The translations under genes were made by a program, and so were the position numbers. From Microvirga sp. VF16 (GTDB taxonomy: Bacteria; Pseudomonadota; Alphaproteobacteria; Rhizobiales; Beijerinckiaceae), in NCBI RefSeq assembly GCF_016864375.1, contig NZ_CP069354.1, positions 4,981,501 to 5,045,500 on the forward strand: a stretch of 64,000 nt of DNA. The letters run 5' to 3'. The notes under the pieces are model-generated. The model had not been told where the DNA came from, did no database searches, and was given only the letters and a program-made list of their open reading frames with translations. This document shows, in pieces, positions 7,972 through 15,769 of the stretch (the first letter of the stretch is position 1; every line of letters starts with the position of its first letter).

Positions 7972-8824
7972 CTAGGCTGAATCGACATTCATCGCATCCA
8001 GAGGATGGCACAGGCGAGGTGGATGAAGCCAAGGAAGTGGTCGGCGCGCCGGTCGTATCGGGTGGCGATCCGCCGGAAGTGCTTGAGCTTATTGAAGCAA
8101 CGTTCGATGCGATTGCGGGCCTTGTAAGCTTCGAAGTCGTAGGGGATCGGCTGCTTGCGGGTCGGATTGCAGGGGATGACGGCCTCGGCCCCGATCCCAG
8201 CGACGATGCGGCGGAGCGCGTTGCTGTCATAGGCCTTGTCGGCGAGGACGCGTCTCGCCGACAAGCCGTTGAGCAAGACCGGCGCCTGGGTGACATCGCC
8301 CCGCTGGCCCGGGGTCAGGATGACCCGCAACGGGCGCCCCTGGCCCTCCACGACCATGTGGATCTTGGTGGTCAATCCACCTCGGGAGCGCCCCAGAGCC
8401 TGGTTCGGATCCCCCCTTTTCCGGTCGCGGCCTGCTGGTGGGCGCGGACCAGGGTGCTGTCGAGCATCACGTAGTCATTGTCCGGGTCATGGATCAGATC
8501 GGCGAACACGCGTTCCCAGACCCCGGCTTTGGCCCAGCGCCGGAAACGCTGATGCGCGGTCTTCCACTTGCCATAGCGCTCGGGAAGGTCGTGCCAGTGC
8601 GCGCCAGAGCGCAGGATCCACAACACGCCATTGACGAACACCCGATTATCCCGGCCACTCCGCCCGGGATCGCCGGACTTGCCGGGCAACAGCCCCTCAA
8701 TGCGCCGCCATTGCTCGCCGGTCAGTTCATATCGCTTGGCCATGCAGGTTCCCCAGATCGAAGCTGGAGACCTATGAATCACGCACCGCCGCGAATTTGA
8801 ACCCTGAATGTCGATTGGTCCTAG
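7972..8824 (-). mobile_element. IS5-family (IS427 group) insertion sequence
   Basis: The ends are inverted: CTAGG-NNN-AATCGACATTC at 7972-7990, and its complement at 8806-8824. The CTAG at each edge includes the TA-containing target typical of the IS427 group. At 853 bp the element has normal group length. Two overlapping minus-strand frames encode the transposase. It inserted at the CTAG immediately right of the IS701 element. Confidence 0.85.
7989..8743 (-). CDS. IS5/IS427 transposase made from two frames by -1 frameshift
   Basis: Frame A (8743 to 8372) begins MAKRYELTGEQW after GGGGAA and carries WILRSGAHWHDLP and the first catalytic Asp in VMLDSTLVRAHQQAA. Frame B (ending 7989) carries the rest: LTTKIHMVV, VLADKAYDS and RIERCFNKLKHFRR with the Glu. 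The zero frame GGA AAA GGG contains the classic slippery heptamer A-AAA-GGG at 8420-8414. A -1 shift there gives the continuous ...KRGDPNQALGRSRGGLTTK. This is the usual two-ORF design of the group, and the element looks potentially functional. Confidence 0.85.
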
Positions 8825-9041
8825 TCCTCCTGAGAGTTTCCGGATGTTCGGAAGGCTTCGGATAGACACAACCCAACGTCTGAAGGCGCGCGGACCGCAG
8901 ATGGTCCGGCTAAGTCAAAACCCTACGGGAATCCATGAGTGCCTGGGATCCCTACAAGCTGGTCAGAACCCTTCCAGGCGAAGAGGTTTTCTGGTCGCCT
9001 GGAAGGCAACTGCCCTCTGATAAAGTAAGAGACGTTCAGCA

Positions 9042-9347
9042 ATGCCCGATAATCCGTACATACTTATCGGCATTAGCAAGATGTTGACTTTCAAATCCCC
9101 CGAAAAGCCGCGGGCAGCTTTAGCGGCCGCATATTCAGACAAAGCAATAGGAAGATCCGCTTGCCGCACATTCTGGAAAATCGGTCTGCTTCCGGAATGT
9201 GCCAATCTCGTACATTTGAAGAGCGGATGCTTGGGCTTTCTCCAAGCGCTCGACGAATTTGGTACTTTCATTAACTCCGCAGCGATTAGTTCTACCCTAC
9301 TGTTCGCAACTTCCATGGACATCGCCCGATGGCTGCCGCAGGAGTAG
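9042..9347 (+). CDS. Doubtful hypothetical protein
   Basis: A 101-codon frame ends in TAG at 9345-9347, 6 nt before the exonuclease start, so its end overlaps that gene's ribosome-binding site; that spacing favours translation. No family is recognised, there is no signal peptide, and an antisense frame (8963-9322) is equally long. The surrounding 8825-9353 otherwise holds nothing identifiable. Either frame, or neither, may be real. Confidence 0.25.
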   Translation: MPDNPYILIGISKMLTFKSPEKPRAALAAAYSDKAIGRSACRTFWKIGLLPECANLVHLKSGCLGFLQALDEFGTFINSAAISSTLLFATSMDIARWLPQE

Positions 9348-9353
9348 AACTGG

Positions 9354-10361
9354 ATGCAGGGACAGGCCGATCTATTTCTTGGTCTGGACGAGGCAGCGGG
9401 CCCGTTCCAGAAGCCCGTCAGCTCTCAAATTCAGGTCAAGCTGCAAGGACAACAGCGGGCGCTTCGCCTGGACCCTGCCAATTTCGAGCCCGCGGCTAAC
9501 GCCTTGGAGGCGAGCGGACAGTACCGCATTCTGCGCCGCCTCCAGCCACGACCTGTTGTCACTTCCCGTATTGCAGTCCCCGGCCAAAAGGTTGCTGTCA
9601 TCGTAGACACCGAAACCACAGGTCTCGATCACACCCGAGACGAAGTCATCGAGATCGGCATGGTGGCGTTCTCGTATGACGAAGATGGCCGTATCGGCGA
9701 TGTCGTCGACACCTTCAACGCCCTGCGGGAGCCGTCGGTCCCGATCACGCCTGAGATCACACGTCTGACCGGGATCACGCCCGACATGGTCAAGGGCCAG
9801 ATGATCGATCTCGATCCCGTCGAGGCATTCATTCAGCCAGCCCATTTGGTGATCGCCCACAACGCCCGCTTCGACCGACCGTTCTGTGAACGCCTGTCCC
9901 AAGCCTTCTCACTGAAGGCATGGGCCTGCTCCCATGCGGAGGTGTCCTGGTCGGATTTTGGCTTCGAGGGCTCGAAGCTCGGCTACCTGCTGTCTCAGTG
10001 CGGCTGGTTTCATCAGGGTCATCGTGCGGTCGAGGACTGCCATGCCCTTCTGGAAGTCCTGGCGGCTCCGCTCCGCGGGGACACAGGTTGTGCCATGTCC
10101 CATCTGCTGGCTTCAGCTCGAAAGGCCCTGCTGCGGATCTGGGCGGAAGGCTCTCCTTTTGACATGAAAGACGAGCTTAAGAAGCGCGGCTACCGTTGGA
10201 GTGATGGCAACGACGGCCGCCCCAAGTCCTGGTTCATCGAGGTTACCGAGGATGCGTATGAGGCGGAGATGAAGTTCCTGCGGCAGGAGATCTACTGCCG
10301 GGACGTAGAGCCTTTCACCCAGCGGATCACCGCCTTCGAGAGATTCAGGGCGGCCTCATGA
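9354..10361 (+). CDS. DEDDh 3'-5' exonuclease (DnaQ-like)
   Basis: The 335-aa protein has an N-terminal ~80-residue extension, then the Exo motifs of the DnaQ/epsilon superfamily. Exo I is VAVIVDTETTGLD (catalytic D and E near 84-86), Exo II is VIAHNARFDRPF near 165-176, and Exo III is HRAVEDCHALLEVL near 223-236. It should degrade 3' ends or act in repair rather than serve as the replicative epsilon, given the extra N-terminus and the C-terminal domain with KKRGYRWSDG. That latter motif is common in stand-alone exonucleases of this group. GGAG lies 10 nt before the ATG. It is followed by gapR and recA, suggesting a DNA-metabolism block. Confidence 0.88.
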   Translation: MQGQADLFLGLDEAAGPFQKPVSSQIQVKLQGQQRALRLDPANFEPAANALEASGQYRILRRLQPRPVVTSRIAVPGQKVAVIVDTETTGLDHTRDEVIEIGMVAFSYDEDGRIGDVVDTFNALREPSVPITPEITRLTGITPDMVKGQMIDLDPVEAFIQPAHLVIAHNARFDRPFCERLSQAFSLKAWACSHAEVSWSDFGFEGSKLGYLLSQCGWFHQGHRAVEDCHALLEVLAAPLRGDTGCAMSHLLASARKALLRIWAEGSPFDMKDELKKRGYRWSDGNDGRPKSWFIEVTEDAYEAEMKFLRQEIYCRDVEPFTQRITAFERFRAAS

Positions 10362-10535
10362 CCTCTTCGTCATGTCACGAAGCGTGTGTAACATCCATTC
10401 CTACCCTCGTCACCGGTGCGCCCGAATGCAGTGCGGTCTTGTTAAGGCAGTTCCTACGTGACTGCAGCGCCGGATTAACGGGGTGATTACTCTCCTGCCC
10501 GATAGTGCCGGTCCACATACGGCAAAGGAGAAGCC

Positions 10536-10808
10536 ATGAGTGACGTCGTTGGAATTCCGGGCAATCGGATCCGGTCGTTTGTCGAGCGCATCGAGCAGAT
10601 CGAGAACGAGATCAAGGAGCTGAACGAAGCCAAGAAGGAAGTCTTCTCCGAGGCCAAAGGTGAGGGCTTCGACGTGAAGATCCTCAAGGAGATCATCAAG
10701 CTGCGCAAGCAGGATCAGGACGAGCGCGACGAGCACGACAGCCTGCTCGACGTCTACATGCGAGCCATGGACGAGGCAGGCCCCGCTCCTGTCGCTGAGG
10801 CGGCCTGA
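10536..10808 (+). CDS. gapR: GapR family nucleoid protein (DUF2312)
   Basis: The 90-aa protein matches GapR/UPF0335 along its length: RIRSFVERIEQIENEIKELN, EAKGEGFDVKILKEIIKLRK, DVYMRAMDE. GapR is an alphaproteobacterial DNA-binding protein that clamps overtwisted DNA ahead of forks and polymerases and stimulates topoisomerases. The family is short, coiled-coil and multimeric. AAAGGAG sits 6 nt upstream. The C-terminal tail (AGPAPVAEAA) is an add-on. A strong terminator follows, so it is probably monocistronic. It could be a replicon-specific paralogue rather than the housekeeping copy. Confidence 0.9.
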   Translation: MSDVVGIPGNRIRSFVERIEQIENEIKELNEAKKEVFSEAKGEGFDVKILKEIIKLRKQDQDERDEHDSLLDVYMRAMDEAGPAPVAEAA

Positions 10809-10835
10809 GCTCACCTTAGTGTTTCAATTACTGAT

Positions 10836-10863
10836 AAGGCCGCCCACCAAGGGACGGCCTTTT
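10836..10863 (+). terminator. Rho-independent terminator after gapR
   Basis: AAGGCCG (10836-10842) pairs with CGGCCTT (10855-10861) around a 12-nt loop and runs into TTTACTTTT. It lies 28 nt after the gapR stop and could also serve recA from the other side only weakly, since the A-rich side is short. Confidence 0.8.
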
Positions 10864-10927
10864 ACTTTTCAAGCAGTGCGGACTTGGCCGATCCGCAAAA
10901 GGTCAGCGTTGTGCTGCGAGAAAACCC

Positions 10928-11968
10928 TCAGGCTGCATCCTCTGACGCGCTCACGTCATCGTTGCCCTGCAGGTCCGCAATCAGGAGGCCGGCATTCTGG
11001 CGGATCTTGCCTTCGATCTCGGCCGCAATCTCCGGATTGTCCTTCAGGAAGGTCTTGGCATTCTCGCGTCCCTGGCCGAGGCGCTGGCTGTCATAAGAGA
11101 ACCAAGCGCCAGACTTCTCGACCACGTTGGCCTTCACGCCGAGATCGATCAACTCGCCCATCTTGGAGATGCCTTCGCCGAACATGATGTCGAACTCAAC
11201 CTGCTTGAAGGGCGGAGCAACCTTGTTCTTGACCACCTTCACGCGCACTTGGTTGCCGATCGGCTCGTCGCGGTCCTTCAAAGTGGACGTGCGGCGGATG
11301 TCGAGCCGCACCGATGCATAGAACTTCAGCGCGTTACCACCCGTCGTGACCTCAGGGCTGCCATAGGTGACACCGATCTTCATGCGGATCTGGTTGATGA
11401 AGATCACCATCGTGTTGGCGCGATTGATCGAACCGGTGAGCTTGCGCAGGGCTTGGCTCATCAGGCGGGCCTGAAGGCCGGGACGGCTCTCGCCCATCTC
11501 GCCTTCGATCTCAGCCTTCGGAGTCAGGGCCGCAACCGAGTCGATGACGAGAATGTCCACGGAGCCTGAACGGACAAGCGTGTCGACAATCTCGAGCGCC
11601 TGTTCGCCATTGTCCGGCTGAGACACTAGGAGATCGTCCAGATTGACGCCGAGCTTGCGGGCATAGACGGGATCCAGAGCGTGTTCGGCGTCGATAAAGC
11701 CGCAGACGCCGCCCTTCTTCTGAGCCTCAGCGATGGTCTGTAGCGCGAGCGTCGTCTTACCGGACGACTCCGGCCCATAGACCTCGATAATGCGGCCGCG
11801 GGGCAGACCGCCAACGCCGAGCGCGATGTCGAGGCCCAGCGATCCAGTGGAGACCGTCTCGACTTCGATGACCTGATCGCCGCCGAGGCGCATAATGGCC
11901 CCTTTGCCAAAGGCGCGTTCAATCTGGCTGACTGCGGTTTCGATCGCCTTGGCCTTATCCGTAGTCAT
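10928..11968 (-). CDS. recA: RecA recombinase
   Basis: The 346-aa protein has all RecA landmarks: Walker A GPESSGKTTL near residue 66, Walker B VDILVIDSVAAL near 140, the L1/L2 DNA-binding loops (GEMGESRPGLQARLMSQALR and INQIRMKIGVTYGSPEVTTG), and the C-terminal KSGAWFSYDSQRLGQGREN. It binds single-stranded DNA, promotes strand exchange and triggers LexA autocleavage. The ATG at 11968 is chosen because homology begins there; an in-frame extension to 12202 would swallow the promoter and LexA box. The N-terminus lacks the longer SVDK-type leader common in alphaproteobacterial RecA, and several positions are unusual (SINRANTM, RRTSTLKDRDE). It may be a second, replicon-borne copy. Confidence 0.95.
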   Translation of the reverse strand: MTTDKAKAIETAVSQIERAFGKGAIMRLGGDQVIEVETVSTGSLGLDIALGVGGLPRGRIIEVYGPESSGKTTLALQTIAEAQKKGGVCGFIDAEHALDPVYARKLGVNLDDLLVSQPDNGEQALEIVDTLVRSGSVDILVIDSVAALTPKAEIEGEMGESRPGLQARLMSQALRKLTGSINRANTMVIFINQIRMKIGVTYGSPEVTTGGNALKFYASVRLDIRRTSTLKDRDEPIGNQVRVKVVKNKVAPPFKQVEFDIMFGEGISKMGELIDLGVKANVVEKSGAWFSYDSQRLGQGRENAKTFLKDNPEIAAEIEGKIRQNAGLLIADLQGNDDVSASEDAA

Positions 11969-12028
11969 CGCAAATCCTGTGCTGGAGAGAAGAAGCCGGA
12001 CCCTAAGGATCCTCGTCGAGAAAAGATA

Positions 12029-12043
12029 GAACAAAATGCGAAC
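12029..12043 (-). promoter_or_regulatory. LexA operator (SOS box), alphaproteobacterial type
   Basis: GAAC-AAAATGC-GAAC is a perfect direct repeat with 7-bp spacing; on the recA strand it reads GTTC-N7-GTTC. This is the established LexA recognition sequence of Alphaproteobacteria. It lies 61 bp upstream of the recA ATG and in the divergent space before the helicase remnant, so one box may have controlled both genes. Confidence 0.85.
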
Positions 12044-12139
12044 ATATTGTCGCGTCGCCATCCTGCGGCGATAAGCTGGGCCGTTGCGAACAAAACAGGA
12101 ATGGGGGTCTATAGTGGACCAGAGAGGAATGGTTCGCCC

Positions 12140-12691
12140 GTGTCCGCTAACCCCGCCTACCTTGAGCAACTCAATCCCCGGCAGCGTCAGGCGGTGGAGC
12201 ACGGTGTCCTGGCCGGTGGCTCGAGTTTGGCTGCGCCGCTGCTGGTCATCGCTGGAGCAGGATCAGGCAAGACCAACACCCTGGCCCATCGCGTGGCTCA
12301 TCTGATCGTCAATGGAGCCGATCCACGCCGCATCCTCCTACTGACCTTCTCGCGCCGGGCCGCGTCCGAGATGGCACGCCGGGTCGAGCGGATCGCCAAA
12401 CGGGTCATGGGCCATAGCGCAGGCGTGATGACCGACGCTCTCACCTGGGCCGGCACATTCCACGGCATTGGCGCCAGGCTCCTCCGCGACTACGCGCCGG
12501 AGATCGGTCTCGACCCCGCCTTCTCGATCCATGACCGCGAGGACTCGGCCGACCTGATGAACCTCGTCCGGCACGAACTCAGGTTCTCCACCACCCAGAG
12601 CCGCTTTCCCGCGAAGGCAACCTGTCTGGCGATCTATTCCCGCTGCGTGAATGCCGAGACAGCCCTCGAGGAGGTGCTACGCACTTCATAC
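12140..12691 (+). pseudogene. Truncated UvrD/PcrA-like helicase (N-terminal part)
   Basis: From GTG 12140 (in-frame alternatives start upstream) the product reads LEQLNPRQRQAVEHG, the Walker A region PLLVIAGAGSGKTNTLAHRV, LLLTFSRRAASEMARRV (motif Ia) and WAGTFHGIGARLLRDYA. These are the first ~180 residues of a superfamily 1 helicase that normally has ~650-700. Homology stops at ETALEEVLR, where IS6-type terminal sequence begins. The rest is missing, so the gene is dead. Its position opposite recA across a LexA box suggests an SOS-inducible ancestor. Confidence 0.85.
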
Positions 12692-12834
12692 GGTTCTGTC
12701 GCAAACTCGCTTTTTGCTTGCCTATACTGGAGGATCCGTGGTCACCGGCTGCTGTAGAATCAACGGCTTAGCGCTGCTTCCTTGACACCAAAATGGGGCT
12801 GGAAGTGCCTATACTTCGAGTTTGCGACAGAACC
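12692..12834. mobile_element. 143-bp IS6-family remnant or MITE
   Basis: Perfect 18-bp inverted ends, GGTTCTGTCGCAAACTCG at 12692-12709 and its complement at 12817-12834, match the GGTTCTGTNGCAAA type of IS6-family termini. The 107-bp interior encodes no transposase. The 8-bp flanks differ (CTTCATAC and GCGGGAAC), so there is no target duplication. This suggests recombination between two IS6 copies deleted the DNA between them, leaving a helicase fragment on one side and a hydrolase fragment on the other. Confidence 0.75.
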
Positions 12835-12993
12835 GCGGGAACATGTGCCGTAAGCTGGCGTGGAACAGCATCGGCTCCTCGCCGAGGATGCGGAACTGAT
12901 CGAAGGTGAAGCCGGCCGGCGGCACGATATCCGGTACGCGTAGGTCGAGAGGCGGTGGATGCGATCGCCAATCTCAACAATGCGGGTTTCCAT
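12835..12993 (-). pseudogene. Truncated, frameshifted MBL-fold metallo-hydrolase start
   Basis: From ATG 12993 (AGGGAGC upstream) the first frame reads METRIVEIGDRIHRLSTY. A frameshift follows, and another frame continues VPDIVPPAGFTFDQFRILGE and EPMLFHASLRHMFP up to the IS6 remnant. The pattern is the N-terminus of an MBL-fold/ODP-like hydrolase with an FxxDQFLILxEEPMLFHxxxR signature. The metal-binding HxHxDH region is absent. Frameshift plus truncation make it non-functional. Confidence 0.65.
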
Positions 12994-13183
12994 CGGACTG
13001 CTCCCTCGTCTGCCCTCAGCGCCAACACGGATTAGAACCGGTTTTCCGTCCGGAAATGCGGCAGGCGGAGCCAATGCCAGGCGACTTCCGACTGCGCCAG
13101 TTTTGGGTCGTGGCCCAGGCAGCAACAGGTTATGATCCGCTCGACACGTCATCATGCGCCATTCCATCGGGAGGAGGCCGACG

Positions 13184-13315
13184 ATGTCCCGTCGCAAGCA
13201 CCAACGTCGCGTGGAAGAGCACTACAGAAACCAGCTCGCCCCATGGCTGGTCAGTTCAGCGGGAGTGTGCGTCCTGCTGGTGCTGGCCATCTACGTCGCC
13301 ACCATGCCCCTGTGA
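13184..13315 (+). CDS. 43-aa single-TM microprotein
   Basis: ATG 13184 follows a strong GGAGGAGG with 6-7 nt spacing. The product begins with a basic stretch (MSRRKHQRRVEEHYRNQ) and has one hydrophobic segment at ~21-42 (WLVSSAGVCVLLVLAIYVAT). The basic N-terminus predicts a cytoplasmic N-tail and one membrane span. There is no known family. The ribosome-binding site and amphipathic layout argue for a real gene; it stands alone upstream of a decayed periplasmic-chaperone gene. Confidence 0.55.
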   Translation: MSRRKHQRRVEEHYRNQLAPWLVSSAGVCVLLVLAIYVATMPL

Positions 13316-13364
13316 ACCCGTACGGCTTCAACAATCCCGCTCCTTTATCGATCGGAGATCGTTG

Positions 13365-13788
13365 ATGCCGTACCTGCCTGTCGCAATCATTGCATGGTTT
13401 GCCACGATGGCGCCGCCCAGGCCCAGCATGGTCCCGCCTCGCCCTATTGCCGGCTGGGAGCACCGGCCCGTGACGGCGCTCTCAAATGAACAGATTACCG
13501 ATCTGCGCGCTCGCCGTGGCATGGGCTTGGCCCTGCCGGCGGAGCTCAATGGGCACCCGGGACCTGTCCATGTCCTCGGGCTGGGTGATCCACTCCGACG
13601 GACCAAGGAACAGTGCACCCGCGTACAGGAGTTCCATGCCGCGATGTAGGCCGACGCCCTTCCGCCTGGCGGGCGTCTGATCACATAGAAAGTCGACTTC
13701 GATCGCCAGTTCGCCACCAAGTCAGTTACGCCTGCGAGCGGTCACGGCGGAGATCGGTGCCACGCAAGGCACCTTGCGGCTGGTTCAT
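13365..13788 (+). pseudogene. Decayed Spy/CpxP-like periplasmic protein
   Basis: ATG 13365 has GGAGA 6 nt upstream. An apparent signal segment (YLPVAIIAWFATM) is followed by LSNEQITDLRARRGMGLALP and GPVHVLGLGDPLRRTKEQ, which resembles LTxxQ-containing Spy/CpxP-type metal-responsive chaperones common in Methylobacteriaceae. A stop occurs at 13647-13649 after EFHAAM. The same frame then continues ADALPPGGRLIT, a second stop, and KVDFDRQFATKSVTPAS. A frameshift then restores VTAEIGATQGTLRLVH. Two nonsense changes and a shift show decay. Confidence 0.65.
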
Positions 13789-13792
13789 CCCA

Positions 13793-14065
13793 TCAGGCTT
13801 TCAGTCGCGGGACCCGCACCAGCCAGGTAATCGACACGAAGGCACCGATCCAGGAGCCGAGGGCTGCAAAGGCGACGTAGACCGCCTGCTCTGTGTAGCT
13901 GATCACTGCGAAAGCCGAGAGCAGATACCAGATGGCGCTCCAGTTCGCCGCCCTGATCCGATGCCGGGCGACCACGGCCGCGTTGAAGAACACATAGGCC
14001 GCATCGGTCATGGCGGTGGCCAGCACGACACCGAGGGCGATCAGCGGATCAATCTGGAAGCTCAT
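13793..14065 (-). CDS. Small integral membrane protein (90 aa)
   Basis: ATG 14065 is preceded by GGGAGGAGATCA, a strong ribosome-binding site. The protein has three hydrophobic segments (~5-30, ~43-60, ~62-83), reading DPLIALGVVLATAMTDAAYV, YLLSAFAVISYTEQAVYVAF and ALGSWIGAFVSITWLV, and ends VPRLKA. It matches no domain I can name. It is convergent with the decayed chaperone gene, 4 bp from the last homology there. Confidence 0.7.
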   Translation of the reverse strand: MSFQIDPLIALGVVLATAMTDAAYVFFNAAVVARHRIRAANWSAIWYLLSAFAVISYTEQAVYVAFAALGSWIGAFVSITWLVRVPRLKA

Positions 14066-14606
14066 TGATCTCCTCCCGTCACTCTGAAATCTCGGCTCTG
14101 GTCCCTGAGAGCATGGGCCTAGGATTGCCTTGGGCGCCCTTTGGACCGTTGCCAACGCACGCACCGTCTTTCTGCATGGGCCCCGACCCGCCAGCGCGAG
14201 GGAGACCGTCATGTCGACCTTCTCACCCCATTGATGTCCATCACCACCTGATTCCGCCAGCCTTTGTCGCGGCGATGGCCGCGCGGGCTGACCAAGGTCG
14301 CAGGCGCTTCTGTCGATTTGCACTTCATGATGGAGCTCGGCGATTTGGACGGCAGTTCGTGCGCTTCATCTGAGACTGAGGAGGCTGGCAGCCCCACATT
14401 CGGTCCCACATGAAGTGCAAACAAACGGTCGCGCCATCTCAGTGATCCGCCCCGGAGCGGCCTCCAGCCAAGGGTGGCTTCCGAGCCTGCCATGGGAGTT
14501 TCGTCATCCAGCATGAACCGGTTGGCCAGTCTCAAATGAAATGCGAAAAGTCTCACCTGAAAGACAAGGACACGTGTGAAAAGTGGCTCCCTTAATGGCA
14601 GTAGGC
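14066..14606. other. Gene-poor stretch with amidohydrolase debris
   Basis: No intact gene is supported in this 541-bp gap. At 14224-14295 (+) one frame reads PIDVHHHLIPPAFVAAMAAR, the metal-binding HxH start of an amidohydrolase_2 (ACMSD-like) enzyme. No usable in-frame start precedes it and a stop follows soon after, so it is a relic. Other frames in the gap are antisense or lack start signals. Confidence 0.45.
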
Positions 14607-15455
14607 TCAATGGGCCATCAGCACCGGGACCGTCATCGACTGGAGAATGGTACGGGTCGTACCACCAAGCACAATCTCCCGTAGGCGCGAATGGCCATAG
14701 GCGCCCATCACGATCAGATCTGCGCTGACATCCGCGGCATATGAAACAAGCGTGTTGCCAATATCAATGGCTCCCCTGGCAAGAGACTTCACATCGGCGT
14801 TGATCCCGTGCTGAGCCAGGTGCTGTGCCATCGTGTCGGCTGACGCATGCCTGACGCCCATCGGGTCGGTGTCTGATACGGTCACAACTTCCACCCGATC
14901 AGCCATCTGGAGGAGCGGCAAGGCGTCCGCGATGGCGCGGGCGGCCGGACGCCCCTCGTTCCATGCGACGAGCACTGTCCTGAGCTGTGGGGGAACATGG
15001 AGCATGTGGATGTAGGGGACGATCAATACCGGCCGCCCTGACCCGAAGAGCACAGCTTCGATAACCTCAGACGTGTCAGGGCCCTCAGGGTTCGGTTGCT
15101 CGAGAACGACGACATCGAAATACCGTGCGAGACGACCGACCTCTCTGCCCAGGTCTCCACTCGAGGCTTCGAGCGTCAGCGTTTCCACGGTGACATCCGT
15201 CTGCTTCGCCCTCTCCAAAAAAGCCTCAAGTGCACCGCGCGCATCCTTCTTAATCTCTTCCTGCATCCGGGAGAGGAGGTTACCCGGCATCTCCACCGAG
15301 ACCATGGGAGGCAGAGCGGGACTGATCGCCGGCGAGGTCACGGTCAATCTCGCGCCACACGTGTCCGCCAGCCACAGTGCATAGCGGTTGCCGGCTTCCG
15401 TGCCCTGGCGGGTCAGAAGCAACAAGTCTTTAAAGGCTGAGGCTTTGAAGGCCAT
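14607..15455 (-). CDS. Universal stress protein, tandem UspA domains
   Basis: The 282-aa protein comprises two UspA-fold halves. The N-half (1-~145) is degenerate (DLLLLTRQGTEAGNRYALWL ... GRPVLIVPY). The C-half ends GAYGHSRLREIVLGGTTRTI, fitting the G-x2-G-x9-G-[ST] nucleotide loop of ATP-binding USPs. Such proteins act in the cytoplasm under stress and starvation; the target is unknown. GAGGAGG lies 6 nt before the ATG. It is a single gene. Confidence 0.88.
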   Translation of the reverse strand: MAFKASAFKDLLLLTRQGTEAGNRYALWLADTCGARLTVTSPAISPALPPMVSVEMPGNLLSRMQEEIKKDARGALEAFLERAKQTDVTVETLTLEASSGDLGREVGRLARYFDVVVLEQPNPEGPDTSEVIEAVLFGSGRPVLIVPYIHMLHVPPQLRTVLVAWNEGRPAARAIADALPLLQMADRVEVVTVSDTDPMGVRHASADTMAQHLAQHGINADVKSLARGAIDIGNTLVSYAADVSADLIVMGAYGHSRLREIVLGGTTRTILQSMTVPVLMAH

Positions 15456-15769
15456 ATCCGCCTCCTCGATCCCAAGTGCGGCGTCGGGGCCTTTGCAGGT
15501 CCCGCTCGCGCGGGATTATAGCAAAAGCATTGAGGGAAGACCTATTCTCGGCTGCGGCCAAGCTAGAGCTTTGACTCCGGCGTGGGGTCTTGCTCGATAC
15601 GATGACAGCATTCGCACGTTCTGGGCCTTGTGTCTTATATCTTTGCGAGAGCTGCCCCACAGATCTCGGCCGACTCAACCCTGGCCCCGTTCAGGCAGAT
15701 CCCCAACGGGGCATTTCCGGGAGAATTCATAAACCGACATGGAACGGTATTATGGGGGCAGGCAAAGGA
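15456..15769. other. Intergenic, divergent promoter region
   Basis: This is the space between the divergent universal stress gene and the DUF6173 gene. It contains no convincing gene and no recognised operator. Confidence 0.4.

Noticed and set aside
8963..9322. 119-codon minus frame between the IS5 element and the exonuclease
   Set aside because: It competes with an equally long plus frame; neither shows a family, and only the plus frame has a suggestive position.
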